Position numbers and translations under genes: made by a program. The notes under the pieces were generated by a model. That model searched no databases and was not told the origin of the DNA. It worked only from the letters and a program-made list of their open reading frames with translations. From the NCBI GenBank assembly GCA_023634235.1, contig JAMKCF010000018.1, forward strand, positions 6,832,768-6,896,767: a stretch of DNA of 64,000 bases, read 5' to 3'. Below, one piece after another: positions 22,001 through 26,272 of the stretch. The DNA comes from Pisaster brevispinus. Taxonomy: Eukaryota > Echinodermata > Asteroidea > Forcipulatida > Asteriidae. How positions within the stretch are numbered: the first letter of the stretch is position 1; each line of letters starts with the position of its first letter.

Positions 22001-23518
22001 GTGCTTTGTATTATAAAGCTCAATTTATTATCACAATTATTATTACTACCGAATATTTAAAGTAATTTTACTGTAGTTTCACCTTTGTAAATAAATTTGT
22101 ATTATTTTTTTATTTTTTTTTAAATGGTCGCTCATCAGTGTAGGTTAGCTCAGTATAGTAATATTCTTTATCCCTAAATCATTAATGACATGAGTGTATA
22201 TTATATTAAATTGTTTGTAGTACAGACTGCTGAATACAGGGTTCGAACTGTCCTCATGTCACTGAGCATGCTCAGTGGTGTAGTGGTCCAGGATATGTCT
22301 CAAAAGTAGGAGCGTTCTAATTGGATCGGACAAGTACTTCGAGGCGCGTACATGGGCCGGTCCATTGGACCGGCGGAACAATCCATCGGATCGTAAAAAA
22401 AATGCCAACACGCGTAGTATTCACTCCTTGAGGATTGTTCCCATGGTCTAATTGAATCGAATAAGTCTTCCAGCGCGTGTACATGGACCTTCACTGGCGG
22501 AGCGTTCCGTTTAGAGTGTTCAAAATGGCAACGCGCGTATTCATTCGTGTCGGATTGTTCCTGTAGTTGGACACAATGGCCCCATCCAGCAGGATAAACT
22601 CGCGTAAACACTCTTTTGCACCTAGAATGTGCGAGACTTTTGAGACGGTCTCTTAGACATCTGCTCTAGAATGAAGGGGTCTAGGGTTCGAATCCTAAGT
22701 GAGTAGCCAGTAGATGTTTAGTTTTTGCAGGCACCTAAGTATGCTTATCACACATACATATAGGCATAACGGTAAAGCTACACTAGTATTTTGTTATCCT
22801 CCATGTTATTATAATAATTTCTGTTTAAAACAATATAAAAATATTCTAACTATTGTTTGTAGAGTTGCTATCATTAATGTTGTTATTTTTTAAATAAAAA
22901 AAATGATCTTATTTCAGATATTCAAGCTAACGACCCGTCTTGGTACAGTGCCCTGACCTCACACCTGTCCCCAGACCAACAGAATGACATGCAAGAGATT
23001 GCCAAGATGGCCGATCAGAGGAATGCAGCCGCAGGTAAAAAAAAAAAAAACAGCAAGTTTTCCTGCAAAGCAAAATTTATCAGGGTACCAGTCTCAAAAC
23101 AATATACAATACATTTTGGCTGGTAACGTGTCTCTGGTTCTATGGAAGTTTTTATATGGTTGACAGCTTTTTGAAATGAAGCCTTAAGTCTTGTGTACTA
23201 GGATTTGTTTTTGCATGTAAAAAGACCCAGAACACTAGAGGTTATCCCTGGTGTTTCTGGTTCACATAGCAAGCACCTTTGTTAACAGGTTTCCTTAAGC
23301 TTCCAAGCTACAATGATAAAGTTCACTTATGAGGCATCCTTCGTTTCATTACCAAAAATACATAATACAAATAAGTACATGTATGAATAACATTAGTTAA
23401 TTCTTTTGGGGTTTTTTTCTTTCTGTTTCTAGAATCCCGTCGAATCGAAAAGCAAGGTGGATACAAATTCCAAGCGCCAAGTGTCCCATCAAGTTTCAAC
23501 TTTGGCGGCATGTCATAA
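1023..23518 (+). CDS. IPO7: Importin-7/8 orthologue, 3' part of gene (20 exons, 5' end outside window)
   Basis: Nuclear transport receptor of the importin-beta (karyopherin) family. Vertebrate importin-7 binds cargoes such as ribosomal proteins, histone H1 and signalling factors in the cytoplasm, crosses the nuclear pore and releases cargo on binding RanGTP. Coding exons: 1023-1093, 2234-2336, 2945-2990, 4498-4597, 5084-5277, 5933-6022, 6325-6441, 6958-7051, 8243-8361, 9254-9373, 9844-9910, 11850-11975, 13119-13216, 14337-14429, 15712-15932, 17851-17993, 18684-18817, 20838-20973, 22918-23034, 23433-23518. They total 2275 nt: one leading base plus 758 codons including TAA. Every intron is GT-AG and all phases agree. 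Recognisable blocks are [24 protein letters not shown]-like [49 protein letters not shown], an acidic stretch, ETALEGY, and a C-terminus ending SFNFGGMS. About 280 N-terminal residues, including the RanGTP-binding importin-beta N-terminal domain, are missing. Vertebrates have two paralogues (IPO7, IPO8); an invertebrate normally has one, so the symbol means the IPO7/8 type. Confidence 0.96.
1500..1630 (+). repeat. 21-bp tandem repeat in intron 1
   Basis: About six copies of a unit like CACAATTTGTGCATATCGGC. The unit length of 21 keeps frames open by chance on both strands. It is imperfect at both edges. Confidence 0.8.
1722..1975 (-). mobile_element. tRNA-derived SINE, minus strand
   Basis: Reverse-complemented, 1858-1919 reads as a degenerate tRNA head: GGCTAGATAGCTCAGTCGG (box A) and GGTCACAAGTTCAAATC (box B). 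The flank 'ttttgtcaatatctttgtt' and a following 'ggggggtgcca' also occur in the copy at 12080-12360, which supports a shared SINE family. It is not a functional tRNA gene because no proper acceptor stem closes. Confidence 0.65.
2052..2068 (+). repeat. (GAAT)n microsatellite
   Basis: Four consecutive GAAT units after 'aataaaccattgat'. It is a simple repeat, possibly the tail of the preceding element. Confidence 0.6.
2234..2336 (+). CDS. IPO7: IPO7 exon 2 of window
   Basis: Acceptor ctcctttAG. The joined codon G|CA gives Ala. The peptide runs through a Leu-rich helix, then [20 protein letters not shown], the strongly conserved APRVLQQ block of importins 7 and 8. The donor is CAGG|GTAAGTC, leaving phase 2. 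Confidence 0.95.
2388..2440 (+). repeat. C tract, (AC)n and C-rich simple repeat
   Basis: A run of C, then alternating AC, then further C-rich DNA, in intron 2. Such tracts are length-variable and prone to sequencing error. Confidence 0.85.
2575..2890 (+). repeat. Degenerate tandem repeat of about 120 bp (two copies) in intron 2
   Basis: Two related blocks share 'gagcgataacttcgagaagg', 'tccaaacttggt' and 'ggtcttggaatctcccagaagc'-like strings, beginning with 'tatgccccgcgg'. This organisation is common for Helitron-like or satellite-bearing repeats of invertebrates, but the family is not identified. Confidence 0.55.
2945..2990 (+). CDS. IPO7: IPO7 exon 3 of window (46 nt)
   Basis: A short exon after a long pyrimidine tract (ttttttttcAG). 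It encodes [16 protein letters not shown], the first Gly codon being shared with the previous exon, and matches the GVSHALTWKNLKPHIQ block of the vertebrate protein. The donor is CCAG|GTGAGT, phase 0. Confidence 0.95.
3580..4120 (+). repeat. Old degenerate tandem repeat (unit about 50-60 bp) in intron 3
   Basis: Successive copies of a pattern close to 'attgattttcac', then 'tgtgcgatat', then 'ttttcttgtgtg', then 'gtatta'. There are about nine or ten copies with heavy drift. It occupies most of the otherwise featureless 1.5-kb intron. Confidence 0.7.
4498..4597 (+). CDS. IPO7: IPO7 exon 4 of window
   Basis: Acceptor gattggtAG. It encodes [20 protein letters not shown] followed by [13 protein letters not shown]. 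The EDPYEYIR motif is diagnostic of importin-7/8 and of the wider Cse1-like importins. The donor is TTTG|GTAAGT, phase 1. Confidence 0.96.
4656..4890 (+). repeat. 33-bp tandem repeat in intron 4
   Basis: Seven copies of a C-rich unit containing CTGCCTGGTACTCCTCAAAC followed by CGCCCACAACC. Divergence is uneven between copies. It directly abuts the exon-6-like fragment at 4891. Confidence 0.85.
4891..4951 (+). pseudogene. IPO7: Partial duplicate of IPO7 exon 6 inside intron 4
   Basis: 'aaaaaatggaac...catggaacaagc...gttaataatatattcccagaat' aligns with the start of exon 6 (5933-5989) and reads [19 protein letters not shown] against [13 protein letters not shown]. The similarity starts at the exon boundary and stops inside the exon. 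No acceptor AG precedes it, so it is unlikely to be spliced. It is in frame with exon 5 across an open stretch (4897-5310). Confidence 0.7.
5084..5277 (+). CDS. IPO7: IPO7 exon 5 of window
   Basis: Acceptor aactgtctcAG; the shared first codon is Asp. The peptide includes [28 protein letters not shown], and [20 protein letters not shown], all conserved importin-7/8 blocks. The donor is AAG|GTACGG, phase 0. The frame stays open upstream into intron 4 as far as 4897, where an exon-6-like fragment lies (see separate entry). Confidence 0.96.
5278..5932. other. Intron 5, no recognised feature
   Basis: Contains no tandem repeat, tRNA-like box or strong inverted repeat that I could see, apart from short A/T runs near the acceptor. 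Confidence 0.6.
5933..6022 (+). CDS. IPO7: IPO7 exon 6 of window
   Basis: Acceptor tttaatgcAG. It encodes [20 protein letters not shown] then [10 protein letters not shown], the conserved ELGYMRARA motif in which the last Ala comes from the next exon. The donor is AGG|GTAAGA, phase 0. Its first 57 or so bases have a degraded second copy in intron 4. Confidence 0.95.
6325..6441 (+). CDS. IPO7: IPO7 exon 7 of window
   Basis: Acceptor ccccaacAG. It encodes [20 protein letters not shown] then [19 protein letters not shown], with the FCE...TAL.LTR...EMPVK pattern of importins 7 and 8. The donor is AAG|GTTGGT, phase 0. Confidence 0.95.
6775..6926. mobile_element. Foldback (palindromic) MITE-like element in intron 7
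   Basis: Arms 6775-6833 and 6870-6926 are reverse complements over nearly 60 bp with a few differences (shared core ctaggtggcagcagact and ttaccaggtaaa), separated by about 36 nt. The ends are CAATGGGAGACTT and its complement. No coding capacity. Typical of short non-autonomous DNA transposons or a foldback insertion. Confidence 0.8.
6958..7051 (+). CDS. IPO7: IPO7 exon 8 of window
   Basis: Acceptor ccctttgtAG. It encodes [20 protein letters not shown] then [20 protein letters not shown] is a typical HEAT helix B of the family. The donor is CAAG|GTACCA, phase 1. Confidence 0.94.
7075..7381. mobile_element. Non-autonomous TIR element of about 307 bp in intron 8
   Basis: The left end CCGGTTCAGATAGGCGCTCC and the reverse complement of the right end (CCCAGTTCAGACAGGCACTC) match over about 35 bp. 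Further inverted copies of 'gactctggagcgcc' lie inside, so the whole can fold into a large hairpin. No ORF of note. Confidence 0.8.
7382..8242. other. Rest of intron 8, no recognised feature
   Basis: AT-rich DNA with short A and T runs. I see no tandem repeat, tRNA-like box or TIR pair. Confidence 0.5.
8243..8361 (+). CDS. IPO7: IPO7 exon 9 of window
   Basis: Acceptor ttttccactctAG. The joined codon is G|CG, Ala. It encodes [20 protein letters not shown] and continues to [20 protein letters not shown] is one of the most invariant strings of importins 7 and 8. The donor is TTG|GTGAGT, phase 0. Confidence 0.96.
8972..9220 (-). mobile_element. tRNA-derived SINE with 60-nt inverted repeats and 13-bp target duplication
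   Basis: The 13-mer ATGATCTCTCTTT occurs at 8959-8971 and again at 9221-9233, flanking the element exactly: a target-site duplication of LINE-type integration. Inside, 9061-9122 read on the minus strand is a tRNA-like head with box B GGTTCGAATCC and a box A-like TTGGTAAGACAGTG. Around it, 'ggtttttaccctacacc...gcgttagcactgtatactcagtactttcccgag' is repeated in inverted orientation on the other side. A SINE that is palindromic over most of its length is unusual. Confidence 0.8.
9254..9373 (+). CDS. IPO7: IPO7 exon 10 of window
   Basis: Acceptor tttcgtcgtcaAG, with a rather purine-rich end. It encodes [20 protein letters not shown] followed by [29 protein letters not shown] is a family signature. 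The donor is GAG|GTACGT, phase 0. The polypyrimidine tract of this acceptor carries the right-hand target duplication of a SINE inserted at 8972-9220. Confidence 0.95.
9374..9843. other. Intron 10, no recognised feature
   Basis: Begins with a GAAGAAGAAG run after the donor. No repeat family recognised in the rest. Confidence 0.5.
9844..9910 (+). CDS. IPO7: IPO7 exon 11 of window
   Basis: Acceptor tatatccacAG. It encodes [20 protein letters not shown] then VL, corresponding to the QLEGICLQV block of vertebrate importin-7. The donor is CTAG|GTGAGT, phase 1. Confidence 0.92.
10392..10600. mobile_element. MITE C, copy 1 (intron 11)
   Basis: Left end 'taagggccttgtcacac...ggcaacttttacaggcaac' and right end 'gttgcctgtaaattgcc...gacatgacccta' are inverted repeats over about 40 bp with mismatches. 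The element is about 209 bp with no coding capacity. Confidence 0.7.
10891..11114. mobile_element. MITE C, copy 2 (intron 11)
   Basis: 'ggccaagtcacttgaggcaa...tacaggcaacc' at the left is the inverted counterpart of 'ggttgcctccaagttgcctg...gtgtgacatgggccc' at the right. Same family as 10392-10600; the right end carries a duplicated ttgcctg motif. The terminal GGGCCC overlaps the next element. Confidence 0.7.
11109..11296. mobile_element. MITE D, copy 1 (intron 11)
   Basis: TIRs GGGCCCGATTTGATAGAGCT at the left and the complement of 'agctatgtgaaactgacccc' at the right. The interior contains 'cataagcaca' and 'ctggtatcctgctaatttgg', with 'taagca' motifs repeated in both orientations. About 188 bp. 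Confidence 0.7.
11308..11501. mobile_element. MITE D, copy 2 (intron 11)
   Basis: TIRs CAGGGCCCAATTTCATACAG and the complement of 'agctctatgaaatttggctc'. The interior 'aagcaaaaataagcaaagtaccag' and 'ggctggtaaccttattttga' match MITE D copy 1. It sits only about 12 bp from copy 1. Confidence 0.75.
11850..11975 (+). CDS. IPO7: IPO7 exon 12 of window
   Basis: Acceptor tttcaatcgtAG; the joined codon is Asp. It encodes [40 protein letters not shown] and V. The FYEE, SP.MWQ-like SPPLWQ and F.QDG.DYF motifs match importin-7/8. The donor is GTCG|GTAAGT, phase 1. Confidence 0.95.
12080..12360 (-). mobile_element. tRNA-derived SINE, minus strand (intron 12)
   Basis: On the minus strand it begins with a tRNA-like head (about 12240-12305, box B region GGTCGCAGGTTCAATTCC). 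Its body contains 'cctctgttgccctggtc' and 'ggtgccccttcaaaagttt'. The same family as 1722-1975. Body fragments recur at 14935-15060 and, in the opposite orientation, at 24107-24290. Confidence 0.65.
12472..12632 (+). repeat. 54-bp tandem repeat, three copies (intron 12)
   Basis: Nearly identical units start AACACTGCACCCTGGCACC at 12472, 12526 and 12580. The unit length is a multiple of three, so it appears open in minus-strand frames without being a gene. The high identity points to recent expansion. Confidence 0.9.
12884..12898 (+). repeat. (TA)n microsatellite
   Basis: A short alternating TA run in intron 12. Confidence 0.7.
13119..13216 (+). CDS. IPO7: IPO7 exon 13 of window
   Basis: Acceptor gattgtttttcAG. 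The joined codon G|AA gives Glu, then [20 protein letters not shown] and [21 protein letters not shown] and MCKK are conserved. The donor is AAG|GTTCGT, phase 0. Confidence 0.95.
13480..13843. mobile_element. MITE-like element A, complete copy (intron 13)
   Basis: Starts AGGGCTCGAATTT and ends AAATTCGAGCCCT, a perfect terminal inverted repeat. Inside lie 'ttatctcatttttcttatgg', 'gtaatacttcaatactcaac' and the 'aagacctccggacttgta' block also present in the copies at 1-120 and 17637-17756. About 364 bp, no ORF. Confidence 0.8.
13860..13965. repeat. (AAT)n and SINE-tail-like sequence
   Basis: 'aataatagtaataataatagt' is followed by 'cttatatagcgctcatatcc', resembling the 3' end of SINEs whose tails read 'gcgctatataag...attattatt' on the other strand. 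A similar scrap is at 6530-6570. Confidence 0.45.
14337..14429 (+). CDS. IPO7: IPO7 exon 14 of window
   Basis: Acceptor gttgacttgtAG. It encodes [20 protein letters not shown] then [11 protein letters not shown], matching the [16 protein letters not shown] block. The donor is CAG|GTAAAT, phase 0. Confidence 0.95.
14935..15060 (+). repeat. SINE body fragment (intron 14)
   Basis: Contains 'ccttggtgaagggcacctct' and 'caaggagcaccaaggcaatg...caacagaggcaagcc', matching the body of the SINE at 12080-12360. No tRNA head remains. Confidence 0.5.
15081..15240. mobile_element. Palindromic MITE (intron 14)
   Basis: The left half ('cgatttcgcgaaacgc', 'ctaggattaatcct', 'gttaggacgagt') is mirrored in the right half ('actcgtcctaag', 'agattaatcctaagttagg', 'tttggtgaaatcg'). 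The motif TTAGGATTAATCCTAA is itself palindromic and repeated. About 160 bp. Confidence 0.75.
15357..15690 (+). mobile_element. tRNA-derived SINE, plus strand (intron 14)
   Basis: The head 15357-15445 resembles a class II (Leu/Ser-type) tRNA. GTGTCATG pairs with CATGACAC as an extended acceptor, box A is TGGCCGAGTGG, box B is GGGTTCGAATCCC, and a long variable region lies between. The body 'ttgtgtccttgagcaagatactttac' and the 3' end 'gcgctatataagaactagttattatt' are typical SINE features. It ends about 25-30 bp before exon 15, close to the branch-point zone of that acceptor. Confidence 0.8.
15712..15932 (+). CDS. IPO7: IPO7 exon 15 of window
   Basis: The longest exon here. Acceptor tttattctcAG. 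It encodes [40 protein letters not shown] and onward to [25 protein letters not shown] and ALYYNP are hallmark strings. The donor is TTAGG|GTGAGG, phase 2. A tRNA-derived SINE ends only about 30 bp before this exon, and a minisatellite starts about 40 bp after it. Confidence 0.96.
15975..16889 (+). repeat. 20/21-bp minisatellite, array 1 (intron 15)
   Basis: Roughly 44 copies of a unit like CCTTTGATGTGAACTGGGG(G)CA, varying between 20 and 21 bp according to four or five Gs. On the minus strand it gives long stop-free stretches of VHIKGAP-type repeats in several frames at once, an artefact of the unit lacking stops. Preceded by a poly-T run at 15954-15969. Confidence 0.97.
16890..17756 (+). 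mobile_element. Rearranged element A copy containing minisatellite array 2
   Basis: 16890-17061 and 17483-17636 are near-identical direct repeats ('gggagctttggtttcaatctc', 'gggtaataagcatactccat', 'gaatgggaaggtattttatc'). They resemble the interior of element A at 13480-13843. They flank minisatellite array 2. The right end 17637-17756 matches the right end of element A and finishes 'atcaagccct'. Confidence 0.7.
17062..17482 (+). repeat. 20/21-bp minisatellite, array 2 (intron 15)
   Basis: About 20 copies of the same unit as array 1, with a few odd units (GATGGGAACTTGGGG near 17255; a CTGGGCA deletion near 17307). It is followed by the duplicated 155-170-bp flank. Confidence 0.95.
17851..17993 (+). 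CDS. IPO7: IPO7 exon 16 of window
   Basis: Acceptor gtatttttAG; the joined codon is Gly. It encodes [20 protein letters not shown], then [23 protein letters not shown] and GLKRAY are conserved. The donor is GAGT|GTAAGT, phase 1. Confidence 0.95.
17994..18683. other. Intron 16, no recognised feature
   Basis: No tandem or inverted repeat was noticed. Moderately AT-rich. Confidence 0.5.
18684..18817 (+). CDS. IPO7: IPO7 exon 17 of window (acidic region)
   Basis: Acceptor ccactcAG; the joined codon is Cys. It encodes a strongly acidic low-complexity stretch (runs of E, D and S) ending [20 protein letters not shown], which aligns with the SDEDDIDEDGQEYLE region of vertebrate importin-7. Acidic linkers in this family contact basic cargo such as histone H1 and ribosomal proteins. 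The donor is ATT|GTAAGC, phase 0. Confidence 0.94.
18939..19327 (+). repeat. 22-bp minisatellite (intron 17)
   Basis: Regular units of AGTAATCGTGTACGTACATG plus AT from about 19020, with degenerate copies before that. The unit carries the self-complementary GTACGTAC. Small variants (catgat, cgtgat, catgac) are clustered, as expected from unequal exchange. It directly abuts the rolling-circle-like element at 19328-20343. Confidence 0.93.
19328..20343 (+). mobile_element. Helentron/HINE-like element, plus orientation (intron 17)
   Basis: The same family as the downstream array, but inverted. It contains four core palindromes near 19410, 19895, 20048 and 20200, each preceded by the reverse complement of AAGGTCA. 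The end is the diagnostic part: 'cgaacacc' at about 20303, a stem-loop GTTTTTGT..ACAAAAAC at 20312-20332, seven bases, then CTAG at 20340-20343 followed by TTTTTATT. A hairpin about 7-10 nt before CTRR with T-rich flank is the known 3' end of Helitron-type transposons. No Rep/helicase coding, so non-autonomous. Confidence 0.7.
20345..20372 (+). repeat. (TTA)n microsatellite at element end
   Basis: A TTA run immediately downstream of the CTAG terminus. It fits insertion of these elements into T-rich simple sequence. Confidence 0.7.
20838..20973 (+). CDS. IPO7: IPO7 exon 18 of window
   Basis: Acceptor gatgtctttAG. It encodes [40 protein letters not shown] and [13 protein letters not shown] and the IDDED.P.DEY pattern are conserved. 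The donor is ACAA|GTAAGT, phase 1. Confidence 0.95.
21445..21671. mobile_element. MITE D, copy 3 (intron 18)
   Basis: TIRs GGGCCCAATTTCAAGGCTCT at the left and 'agagccatgaaattggatgcc' at the right are inverted repeats. Internal 'gcttatcgtaagcaaagg' and 'ggtgatcgtaagcgcag' follow the MITE D pattern. Confidence 0.65.
22268..22700 (+). mobile_element. tRNA-like SINE head split by an inserted TIR element
   Basis: 'ctcagtggtgtagtggtcca' (box A-like) ends at 'atatgtct', while the box B-like GGGTTCGAATCC lies at about 22685. Between them, 22297-22646 is bounded by the inverted repeat GTCTCAAAAGT / ACTTTTGAGAC. That insert holds two tandem blocks of about 130 bp (shared 'gcgcgtacatgg', 'atggcaacgcgcgta', 'ggattgttcc'). 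Confidence 0.5.
22918..23034 (+). CDS. IPO7: IPO7 exon 19 of window
   Basis: Acceptor cttatttcAG; the joined codon is Asn. It encodes [20 protein letters not shown] then [18 protein letters not shown], matching P.WYQALT.GL...Q...L..IA..ADQR of the family. The donor is GCAG|GTAAAA followed by an A run, phase 1. Confidence 0.95.
23433..23518 (+). CDS. IPO7: IPO7 last coding exon, with stop
   Basis: Acceptor ctttctgtttctAG; the joined codon is Glu. It encodes [20 protein letters not shown] then FNFGGMS and the stop TAA at 23516-23518. The ending [19 protein letters not shown] is shared with vertebrate importin-7 and confirms the reading frame of the whole model. Confidence 0.96.
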
Positions 23519-23690
23519 TCATAGATAGAAAATTATCATTATGTAAAAGGTCGGTGTATAAAGTATTGCTTGATGTCTCATCATCATGCTAAACATCCCC
23601 CCCCATGAAAAGTTTGAGTAGCCCTCTTTAAAACTTGCGCTTGCCTTATGCCATCTTACACACCGCAGAACCAGTCAAGTGATGGCCCGA

Positions 23691-24108
23691 CCCTCCTACT
23701 ATCTGACCATTTAATATCCCCCACTGGGATTTGAATGATGGATAAACTATGCCAGCATGCAATAAGATTTGTCGTGACAGCATCTACACTACACTGTCAG
23801 CCCTCATACTGTATGACCATTTAATATCATCTCTTGGTTTTGAATGATTGACAAACTATGCCAGCCTGCAATATGATATAATGTGGTGATTGCATCTAAA
23901 CTGTACACAGTCAACCCTCCTACTGTCTGATCATTCAATATCACCCACTGTTGTTTTGAATTGTAGATAAACTATGCCAGCCTGCAATATGATATCATGT
24001 GGTGATTGCATCTAAACTGTACAGTCAACCCTCCTACTGTCTGTCTATTCAATATCATCCACTATGGTTTTGAATGGTAGATAAACTTTCCCAGCCTGCA
24101 ATATGATG
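23691..24108 (+). repeat. 110-114-bp tandem repeat, four copies, in the 3' UTR
   Basis: Units begin CCCTCCTACTGTCTGA at 23691, 23801, 23915 and 24029. Each contains 'tgaatg(a/g)tagataaacta' and 'ccagcctgcaatatgat'. They are divergent at about 10-15 percent by eye and lie 170 bp after the stop codon, so they are probably transcribed. Confidence 0.9.
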
Positions 24109-24290
24109 TAAGAGCTCTTTGCAAAGTGAAAAACGGCCTTGCCCTCTCAGAGATGAAGTTCCAGACCTGTTGTATTACGGAGGCCATGACCTCTGTTGCC
24201 CCTGTCTTGACCTTGGAGTCCCTTCAACGGTTTCCCATATACTTTAAGAATGCAAATGGAAGTGCCCTTTAAAAAAGAAAATGTTCTTGA
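24107..24290 (-). repeat. SINE body fragment
   Basis: 'gacctctgttgcccctgtct', 'ggagtcccttcaacggtttc' and 'ggaagtgccctt' are the reverse complement of the body of the SINE at 12080-12360. Confidence 0.5.
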
Positions 24291-24416
24291 CCTGAAAAAT
24301 GAATTTCCAGGCCTTTGCCTAGAGACTGAAAATGGAACTACAGTTTTCAAAAATGGTGGACGCAGAAAGCAAGCATGTGACATCTCGGGGGTTTCTCCTG
24401 ATTTCTTGATTATTAA

Positions 24417-24893
24417 GGGAATAAGAGTGGCGACGAGTTCTTAAAGGGCTGTTTAAAACCGGCAGTGATAAAGGTCCCAGCCGAAGGCGAGGGCCTTTAT
24501 CGCACGACCACGACCCTGCAAGGTTTTAAACGACCGTTTAAGAACGAGTCACTACTCTTTAATTCCCGTTCATAAATGCCCTTTTGTTAAAAAGCGAAAA
24601 AATGTTATAGACAATCTGTGACAATCTGCTTCGCAGCGAATTTTCGAAGTTTGTACATTTTCAAAAACTTTTTAAAAGTTATGTTTGGTGCGCGTTGGGT
24701 TGTGTGTACGCGCACGTAAAAATAGATTACGCGCTGGTACTAAAAGCTATATATTGCGTTCCGCGTAATTAAATTGGCGTACATGAGCTTGCGCGCCCAA
24801 CACGCGAAGCCAGCCGGTCCTAAACAGCTCCAGCTGGTCTTTATCAGCCGTTTAAACACCCCCACGTGACATGCTCTCCACTAATAGGAATAG
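24417..24893. mobile_element. Non-autonomous element with nested palindromes, about 477 bp
   Basis: The left part 24417-24490 ('gacgagttcttaaagggctg', 'tttaaaaccggc', 'gataaaggtccc') is mirrored immediately by 24500-24580. It is mirrored again, less exactly, at 24816-24893 ('ggtctttatcagccgtttaa', 'aataggaatagggaa'). The interior is CpG-rich ('gcgcgttgg', 'gtacgcgcacgt'). No coding capacity. Confidence 0.6.
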
Positions 24894-25299
24894 GGAAACT
24901 GTCTGGGGGTATTTATGAATGTTATTTGATTTTATTTTATTTATCTCCTTGAATCTTTCCATTTTCTTGATAAAAGTAAAAAGCAGTCACCAAGGGGCAA
25001 TGAAATAGTCCACATTGTGTCCAAACCTGTAGTTTTGTCTTTCTGGTGATGCACAGAGTCTCTAAACCTACTGAATTGTACCATCTAAGAGGTTCCTCGG
25101 CTAGAATTATAAAGTGGGAACCTAGCCCTGCAAGCCATTTTTTATGAATTTTCACATTCGTCAAATCTCATCCCTGAGAAAGGAATTTGCCTGGCTGCTG
25201 TGCTAATTATGAATCGTTTCTCTATATAGTATGAAATTCATCAAAGTCAGGGGTAACTTTTGAAGGAATTGGGCGTAGTTTGGGGCTGATGTTTCGGGG

Positions 25300-25312
25300 G
25301 GGGGGGGGGTAG
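25300..25312 (+). repeat. G homopolymer
   Basis: A run of about 12 Gs, prone to sequencing length error. Confidence 0.7.
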
Positions 25313-25544
25313 AGGCTTAGAACTTGTAAAATGTTACCGATAAGGAGTGTTTGTTCTGCTTTTGGAAATTGATGATAAATTGTACAGAATTGTCAAGATT
25401 TTTTTTTTGCCTTATTCTATTTTACTGCTTGTGGGTATACTTTGTCAAGTTTGTTTGCATTTGTTGCAACGGAACCGATCAGAAGTTAACTTCTGATTAG
25501 ATCCCATCCAAGTTGTTGCTTTTTTCCTTAGTAATTTAGTGGGG

Positions 25545-26110
25545 GTAAGTGATTTCTAACGGTCTCCAGGAAAACCTTGGGTTGCAAATATCGCTAAGGG
25601 CATCACTCCACACAAATGGGAGTTCCTTTCTTTTTTTCAAAATGGAGGTCAGCATTTCTGGATTCAGTAGGACAAGAGCTTTCCAACGGTATCCAACACT
25701 TGGGGTTGCAAATGTCACCCTGACATCACTCCTAACAAATAATACTTTTTATTTCATTTATATTTTATTTCTTCTTTCTTATTTTTCAAACGGAGGCCAG
25801 AATTTCTGGATTCGGTGGAGCAGGAGCTTTCCAACGGTGTCCAACATTCGGATAATAGAAATTCAAACAATCTACGCGTACACGTGCCTCGCCCAAAAAT
25901 ATGATTTGCATGTAACTTGCCTTAGTTTTTTATTACTTGCATTTCTGAATGTCGCTGGGAAAAGAGCTTCCAGATAATTGGCATGCAATGATTGCCCTGA
26001 TTGCCCAAGCCTGCTACAAATCGGAACTGAAGTTGTATTTTTACTTTTTCAAAATTCGTATCTGGATTTACTTGGAAAAAGAGCTTTCACTGCAAAATGA
26101 AGAACCCATA
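25545..26110 (+). repeat. Degenerate tandem repeat of about 150 bp
   Basis: Two clear and one or two decayed copies share 'tttctggattc', 'gagctttccaacggt', 'tccaacact', and 'gggttgcaaat'. The later copies keep only 'aaaagagctttc'. Confidence 0.6.
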
Positions 26111-26272
26111 TCATCAGCTGTGTTGCATTTCACTCCCATTTTGTGTGCTTGTTTTGGGGTGGTTCTGTTTGTTTTGTTTTGTTTTTTTAATAAAACAAAA
26201 TGTTGGTTACCATAAACTGTTGATCCAAGTCATCCAAATATATTTTTTAAGTCGTCATCAACAGTAAATAAA

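Larger units (their letters stand above)
23519..26272 (+). other. IPO7: Probable 3' UTR and candidate polyadenylation signals of IPO7
   Basis: Noncoding DNA after the stop. There is no strong AATAAA close to the stop. Candidates are at 26189-26194 and 26267-26272, which would give a 3' UTR of about 2.7 kb containing a 114-bp tandem repeat, part of a SINE-like repeat and a palindromic element. A shorter transcript end using a variant signal is equally possible; the true end cannot be fixed from sequence. Confidence 0.35.
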
